Shown here piece after piece: positions 42,102 to 50,320 of a stretch of DNA of 64,000 bases. Origin of the DNA: Bacillota bacterium. Its GTDB lineage: Bacteria > Bacillota_A > Clostridia > Lachnospirales > Lachnospiraceae. Positions within the stretch are counted from its first letter, which is position 1; each line of letters starts with the position of its first letter. The notes beneath the pieces are model-generated. The model saw nothing but the letters and a program-made list of their open reading frames with translations, was not told the origin of the DNA and did not search any database. The stretch is from the NCBI GenBank assembly GCA_023443625.1, contig JAEZTQ010000093.1, positions 186,001 through 250,000 of the forward strand, written 5' to 3'. The position numbers and the translations under genes are program-made.

Positions 42102-42858
42102 CCGTATCATCACCTCCAAGAAGGGTTACTGTATCCAATATTCTCTGAAAAAATCCCATTCTGTCTTCCTCACCTCTATGTAACTCATTAAAGAGCTTTC
42201 CGTCTTTCAGAAATAAAATCCTCTTGCAATAGCTGGCTGAAAACACATCATGGGTTACCAATAAGATGGTAGCACCCAATTGCTTATTCATATTCGTAAG
42301 GGTAGATAGAAGCATACTTGCAGATTTAGAATCTAAGGCACCTGTGGGTTCATCAGCAAGGATTAGCTTTGGGCTATTAATCAAAGCTCTGGCACAGGCG
42401 CAGCGCTGTCTTTGACCACCAGATACTTCATAGGGAAATTTATCCAGTATGTCATCAATCCCTAGGTTTTTCGTAATATCCCTTACTCTAACTTCAAGAT
42501 TTATGGAAGCCTCTCCAGCTATAGTTGGTGCTAATGCAATATTTTCTTCAATGGTAAGCATATCCAAAAGATTAAATTCCTGAAATATAAACCCAAGGTT
42601 CTTCTGGCGAAATTCTGCCAGCTCCTTATCTCTTAGCCCTGTAATATCTATTCCATCCAAATAAATATGCCCTGCTGTTACAGTATCAATGGTAGATATA
42701 CAATTAAGTAAGGTACTTTTACCGCTTCCAGAAGGGCCCATAATTCCCACAAATTCTCCTTTGGCTACACTAAAAGATATCCTATTAACCGCCTTGGTAA
42801 TAATCTTTCTTCCACCATAATATTTCTCTACATGCTCTAACCTAAGTAAATCTCCCAT
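42091..42858 (-). CDS. BceA-type ABC transporter ATPase
   Basis: 255 residues: Walker A GPSGSGKSTL (about 41-50), Q-loop FIFQEFNLLD, signature VSGGQRQRCA, Walker B ILADEPTGALDSKS and switch VTHDVFSAS. It is of the MacB/LolD/Bce subfamily. It lies 121 bp after the kinase gene. That gap contains a weak promoter-like TATACT and a hairpin (GGATGT ... AAGAA / TTCTT ... ACATCC), so it probably has its own response-regulator-dependent promoter. Confidence 0.96.
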   Translation of the reverse strand: MGDLLRLEHVEKYYGGRKIITKAVNRISFSVAKGEFVGIMGPSGSGKSTLLNCISTIDTVTAGHIYLDGIDITGLRDKELAEFRQKNLGFIFQEFNLLDMLTIEENIALAPTIAGEASINLEVRVRDITKNLGIDDILDKFPYEVSGGQRQRCACARALINSPKLILADEPTGALDSKSASMLLSTLTNMNKQLGATILLVTHDVFSASYCKRILFLKDGKLFNELHRGEEDRMGFFQRILDTVTLLGGDDTDAR

Positions 42859-42979
42859 GTAATATTACTCCTTTCTCACCTATCCATCCCAAGGATGTAA
42901 GAAGCTTAAAGTAGCTTTCTTATAACATCCCTATCACTTGATGAACCCCAGTATAGCACAAGGATAATGTCATTTTAAC

Positions 42980-44011
42980 TTACAGTTTTGTAAGTACCTT
43001 AGAAACTCCGGCGGTTAACTTCCCTATAGGAAAGAATAGAGTAATTCTTGTATAGTGACCTTTTTCAGATTCAGCAGAAATCTTTAAACCCAGCTTATCA
43101 CATAATTTCTTACATAAGTAAAGACCAAGTCCCGTAGATTGTTTGTTGGAACGGTTTGTTCCTGTAAATCCTTTCTCAAAAATTCTGGGTAAATCCCCCT
43201 CTGCGATTCCAGCTCCATTATCTTCAATTATCAGTGATATCCCTTGTTGGCTCCTCTCTGAAAAGATATGTACCTTAGCCTCCTTCTCAGCATGATATTT
43301 AATAGCATTATTCATAATCTGGCCAATGATATAATATAGCCACTTTTCATCGGTCCAAACCACATCTTCCCTCTCATTAACTTCCAGGGTTATGTGATTT
43401 TCAATAAGTACTGTCCTATGTTGTAAAATAACTTGTTGAACAATATCAAACAGACGAATTTCTTTGATAAAATAGTCCTGTTCCACCGTTTCACTTCTAG
43501 CATAATAAAGGGTCTGTTCCACCAGATAATATATTCTCTTTAATTCTACCCCTATTCTATCTGTTTCCTCTGTCTTATGATTATTACAGATTAATTGAAT
43601 GGCAGTAATAGGTGTTTTGATTTCATGAATCCACTTTTCTATGTATTCCTTATAGGAGCATTGTCCTTCTCTTGCCTTGCCTACTTCCTCCGTCATTGAT
43701 TTAGTAGCTTCACGGAGTAACTGCAGGGTAACCTTCTCCATCTGGGTAGAGGGCTTTTTTAATACTTCACAGATTAAGTATTTTTGGTCTAACTCCTCTA
43801 AAATCTTGAGCATTTCACTGTACTTACGCTTAACTTGATAAAACTCATAGGTCAAATAGCTTCCTAAGATAAATATCCAAGAAAGAATAATCACTAAAAC
43901 TACCCCATTTGACATTCCCATAACCTTCAGAAAGAATACCAAGGCCAAGGCAGAGAAGAAGTGTAATATCAAAAGCATTATTTTCTCACAGACAAATTCC
44001 ATTCCTCTCAT
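42980..44011 (-). CDS. BceS-type intramembrane-sensing histidine kinase
   Basis: 343 residues with two N-terminal transmembrane helices (about 10-30 and 36-55) and almost no extracellular loop, the mark of kinases that sense through a partner transporter. The H-box is YIEKWIHEIKTPITAIQL. The ATPase motifs are NNAIKYH (N box), IEDNGAGIAEGDLPRIFEKGF and TGLGLYLCKKL. It overlaps the response regulator by 4 bp (ATGA). Confidence 0.95.
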   Translation of the reverse strand: MRGMEFVCEKIMLLILHFFSALALVFFLKVMGMSNGVVLVIILSWIFILGSYLTYEFYQVKRKYSEMLKILEELDQKYLICEVLKKPSTQMEKVTLQLLREATKSMTEEVGKAREGQCSYKEYIEKWIHEIKTPITAIQLICNNHKTEETDRIGVELKRIYYLVEQTLYYARSETVEQDYFIKEIRLFDIVQQVILQHRTVLIENHITLEVNEREDVVWTDEKWLYYIIGQIMNNAIKYHAEKEAKVHIFSERSQQGISLIIEDNGAGIAEGDLPRIFEKGFTGTNRSNKQSTGLGLYLCKKLCDKLGLKISAESEKGHYTRITLFFPIGKLTAGVSKVLTKL

Positions 44012-44682
44012 AAGCCCTCCCTTCTCCTAATCCTATAGCCTAATTTAGGAACTGTCTCTATAAAACCCGGATAGCCAATATCCGAGAGGCGTTTTCGTAA
44101 TCTGGATAGATTCACATTAAAAATATTTTCATCCACATAGAGCTTATTCTCCCATAGAAATTCAATAAATTCATCCTTAGAAATAACACGCTCTTTATTC
44201 AGGAACAAATAGGAAAGGAGCTTTAATTCATTCCTGGAGAGTTCCATAATTTCCTTCCCGATTTTAAGTTGGCTTTTAACAATATGTAAACAGGCTTCCC
44301 CAATGACCAATTCATCACTATAATTCATATGATTACGTTCTAAAATTCTTCTGACTTTAGCTAGTAATACAGGAAGACTATAGGGCTTACGAATATAATC
44401 ATCTCCTCCAAGAGCCATAGCCTTAAGTTCATCCTCCTCCCTATCCCTGCCTGTAACAAAGAGGATAGGAACCTGGGAGACTTCTCTCATCTTCCTGCAT
44501 ATATCAAAACCATCTTCTTCATTGAGATTAATATCCAAAAGAACTACCTCTGCCCTTTGGGCATGATAGCAAACATCATCAAAATCCTCAGGACAAATAG
44601 TTTGGTACCCATTCTTCTCAAAGAAGTCCGAAACCTCCCTTCGAATATTATCATTATCCTCGATAATTAAAACTGTCGACAT
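44008..44682 (-). CDS. BceR-type OmpR-family response regulator
   Basis: 224 residues from ATG 44682 (MSTVLIIEDNDNIRRE) with AAAGGAG upstream; the longer frame to 44784 has no support. The receiver has D-pocket residues in IEDND, the phospho-Asp in LLDINLNEEDG and a Lys in IRKPYSLPV. The C-terminal winged helix has LSRNELKLLSYLFLNKERV and VNLSRLRKRLSD. It would activate the ABC genes on peptide exposure. Confidence 0.96.
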   Translation of the reverse strand: MSTVLIIEDNDNIRREVSDFFEKNGYQTICPEDFDDVCYHAQRAEVVLLDINLNEEDGFDICRKMREVSQVPILFVTGRDREEDELKAMALGGDDYIRKPYSLPVLLAKVRRILERNHMNYSDELVIGEACLHIVKSQLKIGKEIMELSRNELKLLSYLFLNKERVISKDEFIEFLWENKLYVDENIFNVNLSRLRKRLSDIGYPGFIETVPKLGYRIRRREGL

Positions 44683-45003
44683 CCCCTCAACTCCTTTATG
44701 TATGCTAATATGAAACTCTTTCCCAGCAATCCACTTCTTGCTGTCAGCTGTCCTTAATATATTACAATACCCATATGTGGGCAAATTTACAAGATATTTA
44801 TTAAACTTATTTAAATCTATACATTAGCCATATGCACTACATTTCTTCTATGGATACAGTGGGGTAGTCATCCATTCCTTTTTACTCTTTTGAATATATT
44901 GAGCAAATAAGGAGTTCATGATATACTTTATTTAACAATTATGATGAAGCAATTCAGAAATAGTAGGAGAAGCCTATGTATCATATTCTACGAAGGATAT
45001 AGG

Positions 45004-45198
45004 ATGAAAGTATTACTTGGGGGATTTCGTGGCAGAACAAATTCTGCTAAACTAATTCTCGATAAAATAGAAAGTAGAGAAAACCTAGAGAAACTATATT
45101 TGGTAAACAGTTTTGAAACTAGCAAAAAGCAATTAGAAGATTTATTAGAAAAAGAAGAATATGATTTAGTAATCCTGTTTGGGCAAAAGCCTTTATAG
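45004..45198 (+). pseudogene. Truncated pyrrolidone-carboxylate-peptidase-like gene
   Basis: From ATG 45004 (AAGGATATAGG upstream) 64 residues read MKVLLGGFRGRTNSAKLILD ... YDLVILFGQKPL and then stop. The N-terminus resembles C15-like proteins that normally run about 180-200 residues, with the stop falling just after the FGQKP strand. A short frame downstream (IKTFAISINDIKYLKYLYSQ, about 45240-45307) could be the original C-terminus, implying an internal deletion. The palindromic element copy B begins 9 bp after it. The family assignment is tentative. Confidence 0.55.
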
Positions 45199-45315
45199 AG
45201 GAACTTTAATTTGGTGTAAAAGCTTCTCTCTGAAACTACTAAAATTAAGACTTTTGCAATATCTATAAACGATATCAAATATCTAAAATATCTATATTCC
45301 CAGTAAACTAAGGCG

Positions 45316-45494
45316 GTAAGAATAGGGGACGGGTGTAGGGTACTGTTCTTGTTTTTCCTTAAAGCGGACATGGCTTTATCAGAACGTACAGATAAGACAT
45401 AATCATTACTATGTCATATCTGTACGAGCTGGAAAGTTCCATGTCCGAGTGTGGAAAAACAAGACAGTACCCTACACCCGTCACCTATTCTTAC
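45316..45494. repeat. 179-bp palindromic element, copy B (inverted relative to copy A)
   Basis: The outer arms, 45316-45358 (GTAAGAATAGGGGACGGGTG...) and 45453-45494, are complementary over about 42 bp with one mismatch and one single-base bulge. The core has GGACATGG (45366-45373) and CCATGTCC (45439-45446). Reverse-complemented, the core matches copy A closely (CTTGTTTTTCCACACTCGGA shared exactly), but the outer arms differ. It ends 19 bp past the stop of the deacetylase gene and may terminate it. Confidence 0.9.
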
Positions 45495-45513
45495 CTCACA
45501 CTAGTACCCTTTC

Positions 45514-46932
45514 TCACCAATCTTTGCCTGGCCGCTCCGGATCAATAATATCTTTTACATCAAATAAGTCCGCCAGTCTCTCAGGAAACTCAAGCATTGC
45601 CTGGCCATCGAGAGGCCTTCTTGTCATTCTCATATAATCTTTATTAATCTTCATCCAAGGGTCCTTAAATACACCTATAAATTTAGTAAATCCAAATTCT
45701 CTAAGGTAATTGTACTTCTCACCACTATAGGCTCCAATGGAAGCTTCAATATCAATACCATAGGGGAATACATAAATATCTGTTGGTCCAACAATGGAAC
45801 CCACTTCCTCCATCCATCTTTGCGTATCCTTTTTAAATGAAGAGACGGATAACTTCTGTAAATCTTTATGACCCCAACTATGAGAACCAATTTCCCAACC
45901 ATCCTCTTTAAGAACCTCAACGACTCGCTTTGCTTCCTGCCTATCCTTTTCATAGGTTGGCGAGGTAGGGTCATTGGTTCGATATCCAAGTATGCCTTCA
46001 TAGCCTGTCAGCGCTAACAATCCCTTAGCACCCTTATATGAGAAATCTGGATGCTGTTCTATAAATTCATTTAATATAGGTACAATATCAAAGGCACCTG
46101 TAACCGTGGTTCCATCCTCAAGAAGCATCTCACAAGTTGGCTTGCCATCCTCACCTATAATAATTCTTGATGCAAAACCATCGCCTGTCATGTACTCATA
46201 ATAACTAACATCATCCTCTGAAAGTACAAAGGGTTTTTTCCCTTCTCTTAGATAGATCTCATTCTGTACATATTTTGTTGACCCATCTGCTAAGGTTTCT
46301 GTCCTTATCAAATCAGACATCCTTACAAGAACATATCCATCTTCATACATCTTTTGCATCATTTTCTTAAATTCTGAAACAGTAGTCATATACATATTAT
46401 AGCCTGCTGCTTTATAATCACTGTCAAAAGCCTTGGAAGGTTCTTGAATTAATATATGGAAGAAGATATGATTAATCTCCGTAACCGAACGATAAGACCC
46501 TCCATATAGCTTAAGAGCCCCTTTCTCTTGCTCTAATCGCTCCAAAGCTGATACTAATTCAGTATAAACCTGATAACCTCCTTCTTTGCCACTGTAACCT
46601 TGAATTAGTCCAATTGCTCCATCATAATCATAGCCAAGGGCTAACTGATCCGCCTGAGATATAAGTTCTCTTCGATTTTCCTTCTCTTTTTTTAAGCGTT
46701 CTTGTTCAGCGGCTGCTTCTTGCCTTTCCTTCTCAGCTCTTTCTTTATCTTTCCAGGAAATTGCTATTTTACCAATACCCGGTCTATCACCAGCTGTAGA
46801 GTTTATATTAATCACAAGCAAGTATAAGCCAAAACCAATTAATACAAATAATAGTATTAGGGTTGTAATTAAAAAAGATATTTTATACTTATAATGTCTA
46901 TGCTTTTTATATTTCTTTTTTTCTTCAGCCAT
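45514..46932 (-). CDS. Membrane-anchored polysaccharide deacetylase
   Basis: 472 residues: a basic cytoplasmic start (MAEEKKKYKKHRHYKYK), one transmembrane helix (about 18-40), a charged coiled coil (KERAEKERQEAAAEQERLKK), a TPR-like helical spacer and a C-terminal NodB domain (about 200-460). The NodB metal site is seen in LSEDDVSYYEYM (motif 1, diverged from TFDDG) and IGSHSWGHKDL (HxxxH-type motif 2). It probably removes acetyl groups from a wall glycan outside the cell. The ribosome site is GAGGTAA. Confidence 0.9.
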   Translation of the reverse strand: MAEEKKKYKKHRHYKYKISFLITTLILLFVLIGFGLYLLVININSTAGDRPGIGKIAISWKDKERAEKERQEAAAEQERLKKEKENRRELISQADQLALGYDYDGAIGLIQGYSGKEGGYQVYTELVSALERLEQEKGALKLYGGSYRSVTEINHIFFHILIQEPSKAFDSDYKAAGYNMYMTTVSEFKKMMQKMYEDGYVLVRMSDLIRTETLADGSTKYVQNEIYLREGKKPFVLSEDDVSYYEYMTGDGFASRIIIGEDGKPTCEMLLEDGTTVTGAFDIVPILNEFIEQHPDFSYKGAKGLLALTGYEGILGYRTNDPTSPTYEKDRQEAKRVVEVLKEDGWEIGSHSWGHKDLQKLSVSSFKKDTQRWMEEVGSIVGPTDIYVFPYGIDIEASIGAYSGEKYNYLREFGFTKFIGVFKDPWMKINKDYMRMTRRPLDGQAMLEFPERLADLFDVKDIIDPERPGKDW

Positions 46933-47053
46933 AAGTTTTACCTCTCAATTCACATCCTCATAACTTCAAAATTAATCTTTCATAATAATTATATCACATC
47001 TAAAATGATATTACCTTGCATAATAATTATAATATTTGGTATATATTTCCTAC

Positions 47054-47109
47054 AAAAAAAGAGGCTCCACAAATTCGAAATTAGTTAATTCCAAACTTGC
47101 CGAAGCCTC
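47054..47109 (-). terminator. Terminator of the hprK-to-crh region
   Basis: A large stem (GAGGCTTCGGCAAGTTTGG ... with ... GTGGAGCCTC) is followed on the minus strand by TTTTTTTGTAGG, 32 bp after the HPr-like stop. Confidence 0.88.
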
Positions 47110-47141
47110 AAATAATGACCTTATAATTTTATTTTATCTTA

Positions 47142-47396
47142 TTATTTACTGCTCAAATACTTCTCTATATTTTCAATTGCTGCCAGTTCATCGGGTCCGT
47201 CAGCAATTACAGTTACCTTTTCTCCTTTTGAAATACCCATGCTCATCATACCCATTATACTTTTGGCATTGACACGCTTTTCGTTGCTTGATACATAAAT
47301 ACTGCACTCATATTGACTTGCTACCTGAACAAGTAACGCAACTGGTCTTGCTTCTAAACCATTAGGGATATTAATCGTTATTTCCTTCGTTATCAT
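47142..47396 (-). CDS. HPr-like protein lacking the PTS histidine (Crh-like)
   Basis: 84 residues of the HPr fold. Position 15, the PTS phosphorylation site, is Glu (PNGLEARPVA) instead of His, and Ser46 is retained exactly (NAKSIMGMMSMGI). B. subtilis Crh has Gln at 15 and Ser at 46 and acts only in catabolite repression after HprK phosphorylation. By analogy this is a regulatory, not sugar-transporting, HPr. It overlaps the whiA end by 26 bp with its own AAGGAGG, the same neighbour as crh in Bacillus. Confidence 0.93.
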   Translation of the reverse strand: MITKEITINIPNGLEARPVALLVQVASQYECSIYVSSNEKRVNAKSIMGMMSMGISKGEKVTVIADGPDELAAIENIEKYLSSK

Positions 47397-48348
47397 GGTT
47401 GTTTTCCTCCTTATTCTCCCGCAATTGATCTGCTATCATGGTTATTTTACGCAATCTATGATTAACACCGGATTTTCCGATTGGTGGTAATAACATTTCA
47501 CCCAGCTCCTTTAAGGACGCCTCTGGAAATTCAATCCGTAATCTTGCAATGTCCTCAAGGCCATCAGCTAAATCCCCAAAACCTATACTATCTCTTATAT
47601 ATATAATATCATGGATTTGCTTAGCGGCTGCAGTGACTGTTTTGGTGATATTGGCAGCTTCACAATTCACCTGACGGTTAATGGAATTTCGCATCTCCTT
47701 AAGAATTCTCACATTCTCTAAATCCATCAGGGCATTATGTGCTTCCATAACATTTAAAAGATCAACAATCTGGGAACCTTCCTTAATATAAACTACATAA
47801 TTTTTTTTTCGAGTAATAATCTTAGCATCAATTGAAAAAGTCTGTATCATATCCCTTAGCTGTTCTGCCCTATCTCTATTAGATATAACAATTTCCAAAT
47901 GATAGGCTTTCTTCGGATTACTCATGGAACCCGAAGCTAAGAATGCACCTCTGATAAATGCTCGCTTACAGCAGGCATTTTGCGTTATAACCGTATCTGC
48001 TATTCCTAAGGATGCAGAATCAACGGATAGCTTAGTAGCCTGCAAGATTCTGGAGATAGTCTCCATATTTCTTATTATCAGGGTATACATACTGTTTCTT
48101 TTTTGATTGATATTAGCTTTAACCGAAACATCAATATTTATATTAAATGTTTTTCTGATTAATGTAAAGTACTTTCTTGCTACAACCAAATTTTCCGTTT
48201 GTATTTTTAAACAATATTTTGAATCTGAGCTAACAATCCGTCCTTCACAGGTAAGAATAGCTGCTAATTCTGCCAAATTGCAATGTCTGGCATTACTTAT
48301 TTGAAGTGAAAGCTCTTCCTTCACCTCTTTAGAAAATGACATATTCAT
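47371..48348 (-). CDS. whiA: Sporulation/division regulator WhiA
   Basis: 325 residues: an N-terminal LAGLIDADG-derived domain starting MSFSKEVKEELS (typical WhiA start, with MN in front here), IRGAFLASGSMSNPKKAYHLE in the middle, and a C-terminal helix-turn-helix with LKELGEMLLPPIGKSGVNHR. WhiA binds DNA and influences chromosome segregation and division. It follows rapZ and is coupled to the HPr-like gene. Confidence 0.97.
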   Translation of the reverse strand: MNMSFSKEVKEELSLQISNARHCNLAELAAILTCEGRIVSSDSKYCLKIQTENLVVARKYFTLIRKTFNINIDVSVKANINQKRNSMYTLIIRNMETISRILQATKLSVDSASLGIADTVITQNACCKRAFIRGAFLASGSMSNPKKAYHLEIVISNRDRAEQLRDMIQTFSIDAKIITRKKNYVVYIKEGSQIVDLLNVMEAHNALMDLENVRILKEMRNSINRQVNCEAANITKTVTAAAKQIHDIIYIRDSIGFGDLADGLEDIARLRIEFPEASLKELGEMLLPPIGKSGVNHRLRKITMIADQLRENKEENNHDNEGNND

Positions 48349-48385
48349 CCCATGCCTTTCACAGCCTGCAAACTATTGGAAGCCT
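48349..48385 (-). repeat. Partial double-hairpin repeat tail before whiA
   Basis: On the minus strand the sequence ATAGTTTGCAGGCTGTGAAAGGCATG matches the tail of the units before HD-GYP and purD: AGTTTGCA, a 6-11-nt spacer, GAAAGGCATG. The upstream hairpins are not recognisable. It supplies the purine-rich ribosome site in front of whiA. Confidence 0.5.
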
Positions 48386-48429
48386 AATTGCTACCTAAGT
48401 CACTGAACTTTCAAGTTAATTCTTTCGTA

Positions 48430-49284
48430 TCATGTGTCTTTCTCTATATCTCTATGTTCAATCTTTAAACCATATTCTGTATCTTTCATCCGCTTTGCTA
48501 ACTCGTTGGCTAGAGCAACAGAGCGATGCTTTCCTCCCGTACATCCAATGGCTATAACCAGCTGGTTTTTTCCCTCTACAATATAATGAGGTATTAGAAA
48601 TTTAACCATATCATCCAGTCTATCTAAAAAATCCATTGCCGCTTCAGCCCCCATGACAAACTGGCGAACCTCATTATCCTTACCTGTTTTATGCTTTAAC
48701 TCCTCAATATAATAAGGGTTAGGTAAAAACCTAACATCAAAGACCAGGTCTGCATCTGTGGGAATCCCATATTTAAATCCAAAGGATAATAAATTTACAA
48801 AGAAATTACTGAACTTTTCATCATTTAAATATATTTTATTAATCTGTATCTTTAAATCCCTTATCAAAAGATGAGTAGTATCAATGATAACATCAGCATG
48901 ATTCCGAAGAAATGTCAGGCGATCCCGTTCCATTCCAATACCCTTCTCAACCCGACCTCCACCTGATAAGGGATGATTTCTTCTTGTTTCTTTATATCGC
49001 TTCACCAAAACTTCTGAAGAACAGTCAAGAAATAGTATTTCATAGGGTAAGTCAGAGCTCTTCATATCCCTGAGAATAGTATCCATTTCCTTTAGAGCCT
49101 GTCCACTGCGGATATCTATTCCTAGTGCGACCTTATTTTGTCCACCCTGAAGACTTAACCTAGCAAATTTCTTAATTAATTGAATTGGGAGATTATCTAC
49201 GCAAAAATAACCTGCATCCTCTAGCATTTTTAAAGCGGAGCTCTTTCCAGCTCCAGACATTCCTGTGACGATGACAAATCTCAT
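48430..49284 (-). CDS. rapZ: RapZ/YvcJ nucleotide-binding protein
   Basis: 284 residues from ATG 49284 (MRFVIVTGMSGAGKSSA, the usual start; AAAGGTG 8 bp upstream). A frame extending 11 codons further upstream to 49317 is less likely. It has Walker A GMSGAGKSS, the conserved SFGFKYGIPTDADLVFDVRF and the C-terminal IAIGCTGGKHRSVALAN domain. In E. coli it senses cell-wall precursors; in Bacillus it affects competence. It lies between murB and whiA. Confidence 0.96.
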   Translation of the reverse strand: MRFVIVTGMSGAGKSSALKMLEDAGYFCVDNLPIQLIKKFARLSLQGGQNKVALGIDIRSGQALKEMDTILRDMKSSDLPYEILFLDCSSEVLVKRYKETRRNHPLSGGGRVEKGIGMERDRLTFLRNHADVIIDTTHLLIRDLKIQINKIYLNDEKFSNFFVNLLSFGFKYGIPTDADLVFDVRFLPNPYYIEELKHKTGKDNEVRQFVMGAEAAMDFLDRLDDMVKFLIPHYIVEGKNQLVIAIGCTGGKHRSVALANELAKRMKDTEYGLKIEHRDIEKDT

Positions 49285-49327
49285 GTGCAATGCACCTTTC
49301 TTTTTATTTCCCCTCAAAACCTCATAA

Positions 49328-50239
49328 TTAAAATTCCCCCAAAAGTTTCACTTCCCGCTCAAGTTTGACACCATACTTTTCATATACTATCCTAACTACA
49401 TCTTCTATGATGGTTATAAAATCCTTAGCTGATGCATTATCCTTATTAATAATAAAGCCACAATGTTTTTCTGACACAGCGGCACCTCCAACCTGATACC
49501 CCCTAAGACCAGCATCACTAATTAATTTACCAGCAAAATAACCCGGTGGTCTCTTAAAGGTGCTTCCTGCGCTATATTTATCCAAAGGCTGTTTATCTCG
49601 CCTTCTTTCATTTAAGTCTTTCATCTTCTCACGTATTTGTTCTTCCTTACCTGTAACCAGCTTGATATCTGCTTCAAGTAATATATAATTCTTCTTTTGA
49701 AGGATACTGCTCCTATAACCTAACTCCAATTGATGGGCGCTGAGTTCTAGAATTTTTCCCTCTTCACTTAGTACCCTGGCGCTGACCATGCATTGCTTCA
49801 TTTCACCATCATAAGCACCTGCATTCATAGTTACTGCTCCTCCCAGCGTACCAGGGATACCTGAGGCAAATTCAAAGCCCGACAAGCTGTATCTTGCAGC
49901 TTCATTGGCAAGCTTGGCTAAAGATATCCCCGCTTGTGCCCTTATTATATTATCTTTTATCCATAGCTTACTGAATTCATCACCAAGCTGAATAATTAAT
50001 CCCCGGTATCCAAGATCAGAAACCAGAAGATTGCTACCCTTGCCCATAATATAGAAGGGCATAGTATCCTCTTTACATATATTAACTATTTCAAGTAGCT
50101 CCTCAACAGTTCCTGGAATAACAAAATAATCTGCTTCACCACCGATATGCAGGGAGGTATGATTCTCCATTTTTTCTTTGATCTTTACCTGCTCCTGAGA
50201 TAATGCATGAACTAATTTCTGATAAAATCGATCTTCCAA
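49328..50239 (-). CDS. murB: UDP-N-acetylenolpyruvoylglucosamine reductase
   Basis: A 303-residue flavoprotein with FAD-binding YFVIPGTVEELLEIV, GKGSNLLVSD, FEFASGIPGTLGGAVTMNAG, the catalytic Ser in YSAGSTFKRP and GGAAVSEKHCGFIIN. It reduces the enolpyruvyl group to make UDP-MurNAc. The start is a TTG at 50239 behind GGAGG. Confidence 0.97.
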   Translation of the reverse strand: MEDRFYQKLVHALSQEQVKIKEKMENHTSLHIGGEADYFVIPGTVEELLEIVNICKEDTMPFYIMGKGSNLLVSDLGYRGLIIQLGDEFSKLWIKDNIIRAQAGISLAKLANEAARYSLSGFEFASGIPGTLGGAVTMNAGAYDGEMKQCMVSARVLSEEGKILELSAHQLELGYRSSILQKKNYILLEADIKLVTGKEEQIREKMKDLNERRRDKQPLDKYSAGSTFKRPPGYFAGKLISDAGLRGYQVGGAAVSEKHCGFIINKDNASAKDFITIIEDVVRIVYEKYGVKLEREVKLLGEF

Positions 50240-50320
50240 TACTGCCTCCTAAAGCATACACTTACTTCTGATTACCTACAGAAATATATCTTATTTAAGC
50301 TTATTTTATTAGTACTCAAT

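Noticed and set aside
44683..44784. N-terminal extension of the Bce-type response regulator (MPTYGYCNIL...)
   Set aside because: Receiver domains start at the STVLIIEDN strand, and ATG 44682 has AAAGGAG directly upstream.
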